DNA of 56,309 nucleotides from positions 1 through 56,309 of the forward strand of contig JADFDJ010000014.1 in the NCBI GenBank assembly GCA_018262895.1. Reading direction: 5' to 3'. This document shows positions 43,333 to 52,134 of the stretch, in pieces. The notes beneath the pieces were generated by a model. That model did no database searches. It saw nothing but the letters and a program-made list of their open reading frames with translations, and was not told where the DNA came from. This DNA is from Methanomassiliicoccus sp. (lineage in GTDB: Archaea > Thermoplasmatota > Thermoplasmata > Methanomassiliicoccales > Methanomassiliicoccaceae). The translations under genes and the position numbers were made by a program. Position 1 is the stretch's first letter; each line of letters begins with the position of its first letter.

Positions 43333-45795
43333 ATGAGCAGGCTCATCATTTCCGAGAAGAGCGATGCTGCCGCTAGGATCGCTACCATTCTCTCCAGGGG
43401 CAGCTCCAAGAGGACAAGCATCAACAAGGTGCCGGTCTTCAGGTTCGAGGATGAGGAAGGGCCTGTTAGCATTGTGGGCCTCAGGGGCCACATCATTGAG
43501 CTTGATTATCCCGAGGGCATGAACGACTGGCGCAAGGTCCAGCTCGCCGATCTTATAAAGGCGGAGCCGGAGAAGCGCATCACCGCCCACAATATTGTTT
43601 CCACCCTCCGTGACCTTTCCAAGGAGGTCAAGGAGGTCGTGATCGCCACTGACTTTGACAGGGAGGGAGAGCTGATAGGTCTGGAGACCGCTCGCCTCCT
43701 TGAGCTGGGTGATAAGAAGCTGAGACGCGCGCGGTTCAGCGCCTTCACCCGGCAGGAGATCGATGAGGCCTTCAGCAATCTAACGGAGCCGGACGAGAGG
43801 CTGGCAGACTCAGCGGAGTGCCGTCAGAAGATCGACCTGGCATGGGGCGCCGTCCTCACCCGGTTCATCTCCCTGGCCTCCAACCAGGGGGGCGGCAACT
43901 TCCTGTCCGTGGGCAGGGTGCAGAGCCCGACCCTCGCCCTGATCGTTGCCAGGCACAAGGCCATAGAGGGTTTCGTCCCCAAGCCTTACTGGAACGTCAG
44001 CGCCCGGTTCGAGAAGGATAAGGAGTTCCAAGGGAACCATGTCCACAACCCCTTCCATGACGAGGCCAAGGCATCGGAGGCCTTGGCCAACTGCCAGGGT
44101 GCGAGCAGGGGAAAGGTCACCAAGTACGAGAAGGTCCACAAGGACGAGTATCCTCTCCCCCCGTTCAACACCACCATGCTTCTCATGGAGGCCAACAAGC
44201 TGGGCTTCACAGCGGCCAGGGCTATGAAGATCGCTGAGGACCTGTACACCAGCGGTTATATCTCTTATCCCAGGACGGACAATACGGTGTACCCGACATC
44301 CCTGGGACTCAGGAGGATACTGGAAAAGCTGAGGGAGTCCGAGGACCTGAGGAAGGACGCCGAGGAGCTCCTGACCCAGGAGCACATCCGGCCCTCCCGT
44401 GGGAAGGTCCAGACCACCGATCACCCGCCAATATATCCCACTGAAGGTGCCACAAGCAAGCAGCTCAAGGGGGAGAAGTGGGCGATCTATGAGCTTGTGG
44501 CCCGGCGCTTCATGGCCACCGTGGCCCCCCCAGCAAAGGCCGAGCTGTCCAACGCTTCCATAGACGTCAAAGGGGAGATCTTCGAGTCCAAGGGGTACAA
44601 GCTCCTGTCACCCGGCTGGAAGAAATACTATCCGTACTTCAAGGTTAACGAGATCGACCTTCCCGAGCTGAAGGCCGGCGAGGAGATCGACGTGCTGGGG
44701 ACATCCTCGGAGAAGAAGATGACCCAGCCACCGGTCCGCTACTCCCAGGGAAGCCTGATCCAGGAGATGGAGCGCCTTGCCCTGGGGACGAAGTCCACGC
44801 GCCACGACATAATCCAGAAGCTTTACGATCGCAAGTACGTGGAGGGCAACGACCTGATACCAACGGCCAGCGGTGTCGCGGTGGCCGAGGCCCTGATAAA
44901 ACATGCCCAGATCGTCACCGATCCCAAGATGACCGCTCACCTGGAAAGGGATATGGACGAGATCGCCAACGGGAAGAGCGAGCTGGCGGAGGTCGTGGAG
45001 GAATCCCAGGATATGCTGTCGGACATCCTGGATGCACTGGAGAGGCACCGGGAGCAGATAGGGGAGGAGATCCGCAAGGCCATTGAGGAGCAGCACTACA
45101 TCGGTAAGTGTCCGGACTGCGGCTCCGACCTCAAGGTCATCAGAGGCAAGTTCGGCAAACCTTTCGTGGGCTGCTCCAAGTACCCGGAGTGCAAGCGCAT
45201 TTATCCATACCCGCCCTCCGCATTGGTGCAGGCTACGGAGGAGGTGTGCCCGGAGTGCAAGGCACCCCGTGTCAGGGTCGTAAGGAAGGGTCAGTCACCG
45301 CAGGTGCACTGCATAGATCCGACCTGCGAGAGCAACCGCGAGAGGAACACCGTAGGCTCCTGCCCCAAGTGCGGAAAGGACCTCCGGATCATATTCTCCC
45401 GTGCGGGGAAGAGGTTCCTCGGCTGCTCTGGCTATCCTGACTGCAAGCAGACGTACCCGCTTCCCCAGTACGGGCAGTTCGCCGCCACCGGGGAGAGGTG
45501 CGAGTCCTGCGGCGCTCCCATGCTTCAGATCTGGATGAGAGGGCAGTCTTGGAAGTCCTGCGTGGACATGGACTGTCCCTCCAAGAAGAAGAACGGGGAG
45601 GCGAAGCCCAAGAAGGCACTGGCGAAAAAGGCCCCGACCAAAAAGAAGGTAAAGGCGAATGGGTCTGCCGAGGAGGAGGGTTCTCCAGCCCCGGCCAAGA
45701 AGGCCAAGGCTTCGCCCGCGAAGAAAGCTACCAAGAAGGCTACAGCGAAGAAGGCTTCCACCAAGAGGACCAAGCCCGCTCCGGCCACCCCTTGA
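43333..45795 (+). CDS. topA: DNA topoisomerase I (type IA), lysine-rich tail
   Basis: Relaxes negative supercoils by single-strand passage. The TOPRIM domain starts at residue 1 (ISEKSDAAARI) and has DFDREGELIG near 114. The active-site tyrosine is Y312 in SYPRTD. Four zinc-ribbon-like modules follow at about 592-745: CPDC..CSKYPEC, CPEC..CIDPTC, CPKC..CSGYPDC and CESC..CVDMDC. The last 65 residues are lysine- and alanine-rich (repeats of AKKA and PAKK type), like histone H1 tails. At 820 aa it is longer than usual because of this tail. The TATA-like element near 43298-43307 precedes it. Confidence 0.95.
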   Translation: MSRLIISEKSDAAARIATILSRGSSKRTSINKVPVFRFEDEEGPVSIVGLRGHIIELDYPEGMNDWRKVQLADLIKAEPEKRITAHNIVSTLRDLSKEVKEVVIATDFDREGELIGLETARLLELGDKKLRRARFSAFTRQEIDEAFSNLTEPDERLADSAECRQKIDLAWGAVLTRFISLASNQGGGNFLSVGRVQSPTLALIVARHKAIEGFVPKPYWNVSARFEKDKEFQGNHVHNPFHDEAKASEALANCQGASRGKVTKYEKVHKDEYPLPPFNTTMLLMEANKLGFTAARAMKIAEDLYTSGYISYPRTDNTVYPTSLGLRRILEKLRESEDLRKDAEELLTQEHIRPSRGKVQTTDHPPIYPTEGATSKQLKGEKWAIYELVARRFMATVAPPAKAELSNASIDVKGEIFESKGYKLLSPGWKKYYPYFKVNEIDLPELKAGEEIDVLGTSSEKKMTQPPVRYSQGSLIQEMERLALGTKSTRHDIIQKLYDRKYVEGNDLIPTASGVAVAEALIKHAQIVTDPKMTAHLERDMDEIANGKSELAEVVEESQDMLSDILDALERHREQIGEEIRKAIEEQHYIGKCPDCGSDLKVIRGKFGKPFVGCSKYPECKRIYPYPPSALVQATEEVCPECKAPRVRVVRKGQSPQVHCIDPTCESNRERNTVGSCPKCGKDLRIIFSRAGKRFLGCSGYPDCKQTYPLPQYGQFAATGERCESCGAPMLQIWMRGQSWKSCVDMDCPSKKKNGEAKPKKALAKKAPTKKKVKANGSAEEEGSPAPAKKAKASPAKKATKKATAKKASTKRTKPAPATP

Positions 45796-45837
45796 GCTCC
45801 ACGGGCCTTTACTAAGCTCGCTCCGCTTCCTGCTTCG

Positions 45838-46278
45838 TTAATGATCGTGGGCGTGGTGCTCGTGGTGTTGGCCACCGCCCTGGTGGTCCCCATCAAGCTC
45901 GGTTAGATGGATGTGCGCCCCCGGGATGTCCAGCTCTTGCTGCGTCGTCCGCTTTACTATCTCCTCAACCATGTCCCTTGAAAGGCCGTAGAGGAGCACA
46001 TTGAGGACGATCTCGATCTCCTCTATCCCATCTTCCAGGCCTCCCCTCGACCGGGGTGCGCCCCTCTCGTCGACCACGCTCACGGCCAGAAAACCATGGT
46101 CGGCGGTGCTGGCGAGGCATTTTATGTGACCGATGAGGGTGGCACCTGCGGCCATGCACTCCTTGGCGATTGTTGAAAGGAGCGATTCGATACGCGAATG
46201 CAGCATGGCTGAGAGGACGCTCTCTTGGAGATGGACCTCCATCTTCACGGCGTAGGCCGAGAAGTCGGAGGTTATCAT
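45838..46278 (-). CDS. His-tailed partner protein of the G3E GTPase
   Basis: A 146-residue protein that I do not recognise. It ends in a histidine-rich tail (QHHEHHAHDH) able to bind Ni, Zn or Co. Its start overlaps the stop of the G3E GTPase gene as ATGA, so both are made together. A plausible role is to hold metal for, or receive it from, the GTPase. Confidence 0.7.
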   Translation of the reverse strand: MITSDFSAYAVKMEVHLQESVLSAMLHSRIESLLSTIAKECMAAGATLIGHIKCLASTADHGFLAVSVVDERGAPRSRGGLEDGIEEIEIVLNVLLYGLSRDMVEEIVKRTTQQELDIPGAHIHLTELDGDHQGGGQHHEHHAHDH

Positions 46279-46874
46279 CGGCCGATCACCGCTTCCACGA
46301 ACCTTTCGACGTTCGTTCCCTGGACCGCGGATATGGGTATGATCGGGACCTCGGCGTTGATGGTGCGCAGGACGGCCTCCATGCGCCTCAGCTCCGCCTC
46401 CGGCACAGTGTCCATCTTGTTGAGCATTATTATGTCGGCCGCTCTGACCTGAGCGGTCATCGGTGGCCCCAGAGCCTTCAATATGACGTCGAAGCGCGAG
46501 GCGTCGACCACCACGGCCGACTGGAACCTGATGGGCCCGTTCCGCTTATAGTGCTCTAGAACCTTTATTATGGCCTGAGGATCGGCGACCCCGGTGGGCT
46601 CGACCAATATCATGTCCGGTCGTAACTTCTCCTCGATATCCTTGACCGTCTGCAGGAGGTCCGGTCCCAGAGTGCAGCACACGCAGCCGCTTGCAAGCTC
46701 CATGACCTCGAGGCCATATTTGGTCATTAGGCTTCCATCGATCCCCACGGTACCGAAGTCGTTCACGATGACCACGACCTTGCGATCGGTCCGATCGATC
46801 AAGGACCCGATGACCGACAGGACCAAGGTGGTCTTGCCAGAACCAAGAAAACCAGCCACGATCAAAATGTCCAT
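46275..46874 (-). CDS. G3E-family (COG0523/CobW-like) metal-chaperone GTPase
   Basis: A 199-residue GTPase: P-loop GFLGSGKTT at 8-16, a metal-site CVCC motif at residues 64-67 (of the GCxCC type), VEPTGVADP near 92, and NKMD near 150. It lacks the C-terminal CobW_C domain that is present in full-size members (about 300-400 aa), so it is a short form. COG0523 proteins deliver metals (Zn, Co, Ni, Fe) to target enzymes. The inverted repeat just upstream suggests regulated expression. A His-tailed gene follows directly. Confidence 0.88.
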   Translation of the reverse strand: MDILIVAGFLGSGKTTLVLSVIGSLIDRTDRKVVVIVNDFGTVGIDGSLMTKYGLEVMELASGCVCCTLGPDLLQTVKDIEEKLRPDMILVEPTGVADPQAIIKVLEHYKRNGPIRFQSAVVVDASRFDVILKALGPPMTAQVRAADIIMLNKMDTVPEAELRRMEAVLRTINAEVPIIPISAVQGTNVERFVEAVIGR

Positions 46875-46879
46875 GAAAT

Positions 46880-46894
46880 GTACCTGCGCGGTAC
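46880..46894. promoter_or_regulatory. Inverted repeat near the predicted start of the G3E GTPase operon
   Basis: GTACC-TGCGC-GGTAC, perfect 5-bp arms, between a minus-strand TATA-like TTTTAATA (about 46909-46918) and the start codon at 46874. AAAT and ATTT outside the arms extend the symmetry loosely. A metal-responsive operator is likely but no regulator is assigned. Confidence 0.45.
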
Positions 46895-46976
46895 GATTTC
46901 CTGAAGCGTATTAAAAGCCTTTGAACAACACGTCAAATAGGGTGCCCTTCCCAGCTTTGCCGTCCTACACCTTCAG

Positions 46977-47186
46977 CTATATGGATATGCATCCAGAGCT
47001 CTCTTCGTCCAATCCAAGGAAATGCCTCTCCATGGATTCCTTCTCCAATGCTATCCGACGGTTCCGGCAGTTGACGCACTCCACCCTCTTGCCGAGCAGT
47101 CTCTTCCTGATGACCGTCTCCGTATCCAGATCTACCAGCTCGCCGCAGCCGCACAGGGCCTTCTTCATAGAGTTCGGACCAAACAT
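46977..47186 (-). CDS. Small zinc-ribbon-like protein
   Basis: About 69 residues from ATG 47186; the longer frame to 47228 is less likely. The sequence holds LCGCGEL and VECVNC, two cysteine pairs spaced like a zinc ribbon, with basic flanks and an acidic end. An internal ATG is 7 residues later. Ends at TAG. The function is unknown. An inverted repeat (47278-47294) lies upstream. Confidence 0.5.
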   Translation of the reverse strand: MFGPNSMKKALCGCGELVDLDTETVIRKRLLGKRVECVNCRNRRIALEKESMERHFLGLDEESSGCISI

Positions 47187-47277
47187 GAGTGATACCTCAG
47201 CAATGCTTGATCCCATCGGACTCAGCAACGGTCACCCCCATCCCTGTTCTTGCGAACGTGCCGGTACCTTGTTGATC

Positions 47278-47294
47278 CTATGAGAGACTCATAG
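47278..47294. promoter_or_regulatory. Inverted repeat upstream of the small zinc-ribbon gene
   Basis: A perfect 7-bp inverted repeat, CTATGAG and CTCATAG, separated by AGA. It is about 90 bp before the start of the small zinc-ribbon gene. It may be an operator or a hairpin. Confidence 0.3.
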
Positions 47295-47541
47295 CATACG
47301 CTATTGGTTTGCCTTCACATACTTGAAATGTTGCAGACCTACCACAGAACAACGGATTTCCCCTATGGTCCAATGCCCTTGACAGGCCTGATAATCATGT
47401 AGCTTGAAACCCAATTTAAAGATTTCCGTATGAGCACATATTTTTAGATTGAAATTGGACATCTGGCTTGTATCAATTTGTTTATTATTCGAATTAATGA
47501 TTAAATAAATTTTTGATATTATCAAATGTAGTAACAAATGG

Positions 47542-47596
47542 CCAGTAAAATTACGCTGGAATACTTTCTACAACTTTTTACTGGACCTTTTTACTG
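47542..47596 (-). terminator. Possible terminator of the pncB-osmC unit
   Basis: The inverted repeat CCAGTAAAA and TTTTACTGG with a 25-nt loop, plus a third copy of TTTTTACTG adjacent, occurs directly after the OsmC stop. The T runs on the minus strand are modest, so this is a weak call. Confidence 0.3.
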
Positions 47597-47603
47597 TTAT
47601 CAT

Positions 47604-48035
47604 CTAAGATTTTTTTACCGGATAAATCTGGACGTCGACCGGGATCCCCGCCCGTACGCTCTGCGTGACGATGCAGAAATCCTCGAAGACCTGTCTGCAG
47701 CGGTCAAAGCGGGCTGCGTCCTCGAACTGAGGGAACATGTTCACCGACATGTGCGTTATCCTGAACCGTCCGTGCTCGTTCCTCTCCAATTTCGCGGACA
47801 CCTCGGCGGAGATGTTGGGGACCTCCGCATGCGATTTTTCCATGCAGAACACCAGGGAAGCGCAAAGGCAGTTGCCTACCGCGGCCGCCAGTAGCTTCCC
47901 GGCATTGGGGTACTCCCCCTTACCAAGAGGCTCAGGCTCGTCGGTGTAGATATCCTCGATCTTGTTGTTGAAGGACACTCGGAACTTGTATTCCTCGACC
48001 CTGCAGACCCGGGTGTGGAACTCGCCCCCTTCCAT
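47604..48035 (-). CDS. OsmC-family peroxiredoxin-like protein
   Basis: A 143-residue OsmC/Ohr superfamily protein that reduces organic peroxides with two cysteines. The first is in the helix stretch AAAVGNCLCASLVF; the second is in EDFCIVTQSV near residue 120. It has additional nearby cysteines. The start overlaps the nicotinate phosphoribosyltransferase stop (TAATG). The stop codon is TAG. Confidence 0.85.
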   Translation of the reverse strand: MEGGEFHTRVCRVEEYKFRVSFNNKIEDIYTDEPEPLGKGEYPNAGKLLAAAVGNCLCASLVFCMEKSHAEVPNISAEVSAKLERNEHGRFRITHMSVNMFPQFEDAARFDRCRQVFEDFCIVTQSVRAGIPVDVQIYPVKKS

Positions 48036-49237
48036 TAAAGGGTCACCTTGCCGAGCTGCTCAAGGACCTTGTCGCGGATCTCCTTGGCTGTCAGCTCTGG
48101 GATGAGCCGGCGTCCCTTCTCCATAAGCTTGGTGGCAGCAGGGACCATGTCCTGGCCGCATCTCGCGCACCTAGGGACCTCCTCTGGATCGTGCGTCACC
48201 TCGAAGCTCAGGCAGTTCGGGCAGCGGTGAACATGCTTCCTGCCCCCGAACTTGCCCCTCTTGGCGACGGGGCGGCCCTCCTTCTCCACAATGTCCAGCG
48301 CAAAATCGACGGTAGGGGCGTTGGATATGCTGGTCCCCACTCCGAAGCCGTCCGCACCCGCCCGGGCAAGGTCCGGCAGGACCTTCTCGTCCAAACCTCC
48401 GGAGACGAAGATGTCCACATGCTTAAATCCCCGGAGGTCCAGCTCCCATCGGACCTCTCTTATGAGCTCGGTGAACGAGCCCCTGCGGGAGCCGGGGGTG
48501 TCCAGCCGGACGCCGGAAAGGTCCTTGATGGCCTCGCAGGCGGCGATGGCCTCGGTCTTCTCGTCGGAGTATGTGTCCACAAGCACGATCCTCGGGACCC
48601 CGGGATCGATGACCTCGTCGAAGGCCTTGAACGCCGTTATGGAGTCGCCCATCATAATTATGAGGGCATGGGGCATCGTGCCGTCAGGCCTCTTACCGAT
48701 GGTCTCCGCCCCCAGGAGCGAGGAGACACCATCGCAACCTCCTATGTACGATGAGCGGTCGAGCATTGGGCTTATGGCCGGATGCGTGCGCCTTATGCCG
48801 AATGCTATCATGGAGCGCTCCCCCGCGGCCTTGCGGCAGCGGGCCGCCATCGTGGCCACGCCAGTGGAGTGGCAGATGAAGCCCAGCATGGGGGTCTCGT
48901 AGATGCAGAACTGGGCATAGGGCCCTTCCATCGTCAGGATCGGCAGCTTGACACCGCTTTGTGTCCGGGAAGGGAACACCGTACCCTCGGTGAACCCCCA
49001 AACGTCAACGTTCTTACCCTCCAGGAGGCGCAGCGCCTCCTCCAGGCCGCACAGCACTCCCCACTGCCAGTCCCGGGGGAGCTTGGCAACGGTCATCTCC
49101 GCAAGGGCCTGGGTGTCCATCATGTTCTTGGCCTGGAGGACCTCCATCGTCCGGGTGAAGTAGATATCTGTGGTCCGGCCGCTCAGGATGTCCTCGTCGG
49201 AGGCGGTGAAGAAACGCTTCCCTCCTTGTTCTGCCAT
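48035..49237 (-). CDS. pncB: Nicotinate phosphoribosyltransferase, with zinc-ribbon-like tail
   Basis: Makes nicotinate mononucleotide for NAD salvage; 400 aa, in the archaeal size range. The central part has HSTGVATMAARCRKAAG and GIRRTHPAISPMLDRSSYIGG; the phosphate-binding stretch is FVSGGLDEKVLPDL followed by GVGTSISNAP. Near the C-terminus CPNC and CARC pairs suggest a zinc site. It is followed by osmC in the same operon. Confidence 0.9.
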   Translation of the reverse strand: MAEQGGKRFFTASDEDILSGRTTDIYFTRTMEVLQAKNMMDTQALAEMTVAKLPRDWQWGVLCGLEEALRLLEGKNVDVWGFTEGTVFPSRTQSGVKLPILTMEGPYAQFCIYETPMLGFICHSTGVATMAARCRKAAGERSMIAFGIRRTHPAISPMLDRSSYIGGCDGVSSLLGAETIGKRPDGTMPHALIIMMGDSITAFKAFDEVIDPGVPRIVLVDTYSDEKTEAIAACEAIKDLSGVRLDTPGSRRGSFTELIREVRWELDLRGFKHVDIFVSGGLDEKVLPDLARAGADGFGVGTSISNAPTVDFALDIVEKEGRPVAKRGKFGGRKHVHRCPNCLSFEVTHDPEEVPRCARCGQDMVPAATKLMEKGRRLIPELTAKEIRDKVLEQLGKVTL

Positions 49238-49307
49238 GGTGCTCTTTCCTCAGGAGGCGGGAAATGGTTACGTTCCATTTAATGTATCGTGTCCTCGGGA
49301 CCGAGGC

Positions 49308-50585
49308 TCAGGCCAGGGACCTGAAGGTCGACCTGCCAGCATATCTGGCGGATGACCCCAGGCGTTCCTCGATACGCAGAAGGCGGTTGTACTTGGCAGT
49401 CCTCTCCCCTCTTGCGGGGGCCCCTGTTTTTATCTGACCGCAGCCCAGCGCGACAGCGATGTCGGCGATGGAGGTGTCCTCGGACTCCCCGGAGCGGTGG
49501 CTGACCATGACCGCATAACCCGAGGACCGTGCCAGGGCAGCAGCGTCCATGGCCTCGGTTACCGTTCCGATCTGGTTCACCTTCAGGAGCAGCGCGTTCC
49601 CAGCCTTTCGTTCGATTCCCATCTTCAGCCTGTGGGGATTGGTCACGAAGATATCGTCGCCGACGATCTGCAGGTCGGCGCCCATGGTCTTGGTGATCAG
49701 GGCCATGGTATCGAAGTCATCCTCCATCACCGGGTCCTCTAGGCATATGAGGGGGTACTTCGACTTCAATCCCTTGTAGAAGTCCACCAGATCACCAGAC
49801 GATAGCCTCTTTCCGTCCACCGCGTAGACTCCATCCTCGTAGAACTCCGAGGCCGCCGCATCCATGGCCAGGTACACGTCCTTCCCCGGCCCGTAGCCTG
49901 CGGATTCGATCGCTTTCACGATTATCTCCAGCGCCTGTTCTGTAGTGTCCAGGGGAGGGGCGAAGCCCCCTTCGTCGCCGATGTTGACCGCGCCGACACC
50001 ATACGCGTCCTTGAGCTGCTTCTTCAAGGCATGGTACACCTCGGCCCCGGTCCGCAGGGCCTCAGAGAATGTAGGGGCGCCGGCAGGCGAGATCATGAAC
50101 TCCTGTATCTTGAGGTTACTGCCAGCGTGCTTCCCCCCGTTCAGGATGTTCATCATGGGTACTGGAAGGATGCGGCTACCGGATAAAAGGTGCTCGTGCA
50201 GCGGGACCCCTTTGACCACAGCGCCCGTCCGGGCCGCCGCCAATGATACTGCGACTGTGGCGTTGGCCCCCAGCCGGGACTTGTTGGAGGTGCCGTCCAG
50301 CTCGATCATTCGCTGGTCGACGGCCCTGAGGTCGGTGACGTCCATTCCCACCAGTGCTGGGGCGATGGTCTCCCTGATGCCCCTGACCACGTTGACCACG
50401 CCCTTGCCGCCGTAGCGCGTTCCTCCGTCACGGATCTCGAGCGCCTCGTGCGAGCCGGTGGACGCCCCGGAGGGGGCGATGGCCGTGACCATGATCTTAC
50501 CGGCCTCGATCTCCGCCTCAACGGTCGGATTTCCTCTGGAATCAAGCACCTCACGAGCCCAAACACGAGTGATCTTGGTAGACAT
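49308..50585 (-). CDS. eno: Enolase (phosphopyruvate hydratase)
   Basis: Glycolytic/gluconeogenic enzyme converting 2-phosphoglycerate to phosphoenolpyruvate; 425 aa. Marks include REVLDSRGNPTVE at the start, SGASTGSHEALE near 40, the metal-site CLEDPVMEDD near 280, KVNQIGTVTEA near 335, and SHRSGESEDT near 360. It is a normal full-length archaeal enolase. Confidence 0.97.
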   Translation of the reverse strand: MSTKITRVWAREVLDSRGNPTVEAEIEAGKIMVTAIAPSGASTGSHEALEIRDGGTRYGGKGVVNVVRGIRETIAPALVGMDVTDLRAVDQRMIELDGTSNKSRLGANATVAVSLAAARTGAVVKGVPLHEHLLSGSRILPVPMMNILNGGKHAGSNLKIQEFMISPAGAPTFSEALRTGAEVYHALKKQLKDAYGVGAVNIGDEGGFAPPLDTTEQALEIIVKAIESAGYGPGKDVYLAMDAAASEFYEDGVYAVDGKRLSSGDLVDFYKGLKSKYPLICLEDPVMEDDFDTMALITKTMGADLQIVGDDIFVTNPHRLKMGIERKAGNALLLKVNQIGTVTEAMDAAALARSSGYAVMVSHRSGESEDTSIADIAVALGCGQIKTGAPARGERTAKYNRLLRIEERLGSSARYAGRSTFRSLA

Positions 50586-50820
50586 ATGCCTTCACCGATG
50601 GATCGTTCATCGGGTAGCTCCCGACAAGCGCTCCCTGAGCTGATAGGGCACCGGGGATCGCCCTTCCTGAACATGCGGGAAAGGGTGGCGTCCTTCATAC
50701 TTAATTAGTTCACAGGGCAGCACAGGGATGGATGGTGAATCCGTTATTATGTCTTTCCCAGTTACCGGCGAGATCGCGTGGTCTCTTTTTGATCACAAAG
50801 AGGTGGGGGCGACGGCAACG

Positions 50821-51780
50821 TCAACGCATTATCTTCGTGACCTGCTGGGGCTCTCCCTCGATGACCTCCATGTTCCTCTCCAGGAGTGCCATCTCCCTAA
50901 CGTCGAGGGCCCTCGGGTCAACGGAGATGATAACACGGGACTTGAACTCCATGACCACCTCGGTGATGCGGTGGATCATCTTCAGCACCTTGTCGAAGCC
51001 GTTGTTGACGATCAGGAACTCCACGCCGTCGATCATTATCACGCTGTCATCGGACTTTTCGATGAATCGTATGATGGTGTCTCCCAGGATACCGATGTTG
51101 GCAGGATTGACGTAGACCTTGCCCAGCTGGTTGCTCAGCCAAATGATGGGGGTCTCCTCCAGGCCCCACTCCTGTCGAACTGCCGCAGGATATTGGCGGG
51201 TTACGCATAGGCCCTGGATGTTGTGGGTCACCTGGTCGGTGAAGATCTCGAAGGACTTGACCGCCTTCTGCTCCTTGACCACGAAGCTCAGGCCGCGGCG
51301 CAGCTCGTACTTCTTAGCCGAACGGCGTACCTTCTCCATCCCCTCAGGCTGCCCTTCCTTCTTCTTTAGGAAGTCGAAGATGCCCAAGTCCTCCTTGGGC
51401 TGCTGCTCCTCGGCAAAGGGCACAGCCTTGTCCTCCAGGATGGACTTGAGACGATCGGACAGCTCCTTGTTGTTGAACGGCTTCCGTATGTAGCCGGAGA
51501 CCACATCCTGGAGGCCGAAGATGTCCGTCCCCACATCAGTGGTGGCGGTGAGCATCATGACCTTGGTGTTGGTGGTGATCCCTTCCTCCTTGAGCTTCCG
51601 CAGGACCGACCATCCGTCCATGTCCGGCATGTTGATATCAAGTAGAACGAGGTCCGGCTTCTCCGCACCGGCCTTTTCCAGTGCTTCCTTCCCGCCGGAC
51701 GCGGTCACCGGAGTGAAACCGGCCCCGGAGACGAGCTCGGAGACGATGTCCTGTATCGCAGGATTGTCATCGACGATCAA
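50821..51780 (-). CDS. Response regulator receiver fused to DUF835
   Basis: The receiver domain (about 1-115) has DD at the very N-terminus, the phospho-acceptor D in LVLLDINMPDMDGW near 45, TA near 78 and K in IRKPFNNKE. A linker leads to a DUF835 domain (about 165-315) with VKEQKAVKSFEIF, WLSNQLG and VIMIDGVEFLIVNNGF motifs. DUF835 is common in archaeal signalling proteins of unknown role. The start is uncertain: the frame opens with TTG at 51780 directly before IVDD, cutting into the first beta strand, whereas KKVL is encoded upstream without a usual start. A run of five Cs (51800-51804) may hide a one-base shift. Confidence 0.85.
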   Translation of the reverse strand: MIVDDNPAIQDIVSELVSGAGFTPVTASGGKEALEKAGAEKPDLVLLDINMPDMDGWSVLRKLKEEGITTNTKVMMLTATTDVGTDIFGLQDVVSGYIRKPFNNKELSDRLKSILEDKAVPFAEEQQPKEDLGIFDFLKKKEGQPEGMEKVRRSAKKYELRRGLSFVVKEQKAVKSFEIFTDQVTHNIQGLCVTRQYPAAVRQEWGLEETPIIWLSNQLGKVYVNPANIGILGDTIIRFIEKSDDSVIMIDGVEFLIVNNGFDKVLKMIHRITEVVMEFKSRVIISVDPRALDVREMALLERNMEVIEGEPQQVTKIMR

Positions 51781-51926
51781 TACCTTCTTAACAAGAATGC
51801 CCCCTGGACATGCTTACAAAATCCAGAAGGCCACCTGCTTAATAAACTATCTCAGGCAAATATTATTCACGTAACTAACGTGAACAGGGACAGAACAGAC
51901 CTTGGATGGTGAAAGGTTTAGAAGGC

Positions 51927-52076
51927 TTACGCCTTCCTGCTCTCTTTGGCCTTTTGGCGGAGGCCCTCATAACCGCACTTGCGGCAGCGGGTGGCCCGGG
52001 GGGCGTTGCGCGCGTCGCACTTCATGCAGACCTTCTTGTTAAGAAGCCTCGCATCAGCTTCCTTGAAACGTGCCAT
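51927..52076 (-). CDS. rpl40e: 50S ribosomal protein L40e
   Basis: A 49-residue zinc-finger ribosomal protein, too short for usual gene-length limits: [15 protein letters not shown], then CMKC and CRKCGY cysteine pairs, and a basic C-terminus. It lies 58 bp behind rfcS on the same strand, suggesting a joint operon. TAA stop. Confidence 0.93.
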   Translation of the reverse strand: MARFKEADARLLNKKVCMKCDARNAPRATRCRKCGYEGLRQKAKESRKA

Positions 52077-52134
52077 TTATATCCTCTTGCGTGAGGAATA
52101 TGAAGGTCCTATAAATACATTAGCAGAATGACGG

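Larger units (their letters stand above)
47187..47603. other. Gene-poor stretch, AT-rich on the right
   Basis: No convincing gene. It holds the inverted repeat CTATGAG-AGA-CTCATAG at 47278-47294, then an AT-rich part (about 47400-47600). A 9-bp inverted repeat CCAGTAAAA (47542-47550) and TTTTACTGG (47576-47584), with a further TTTTTACTG at 47588-47596, lies just past the OsmC stop and could be a terminator of the minus-strand operon. Confidence 0.5.

Noticed and set aside
47301-47537. 78-codon minus-strand open frame
   Set aside because: Lies in AT-rich intergenic DNA, with unlikely composition, no ribosome site and no family features.
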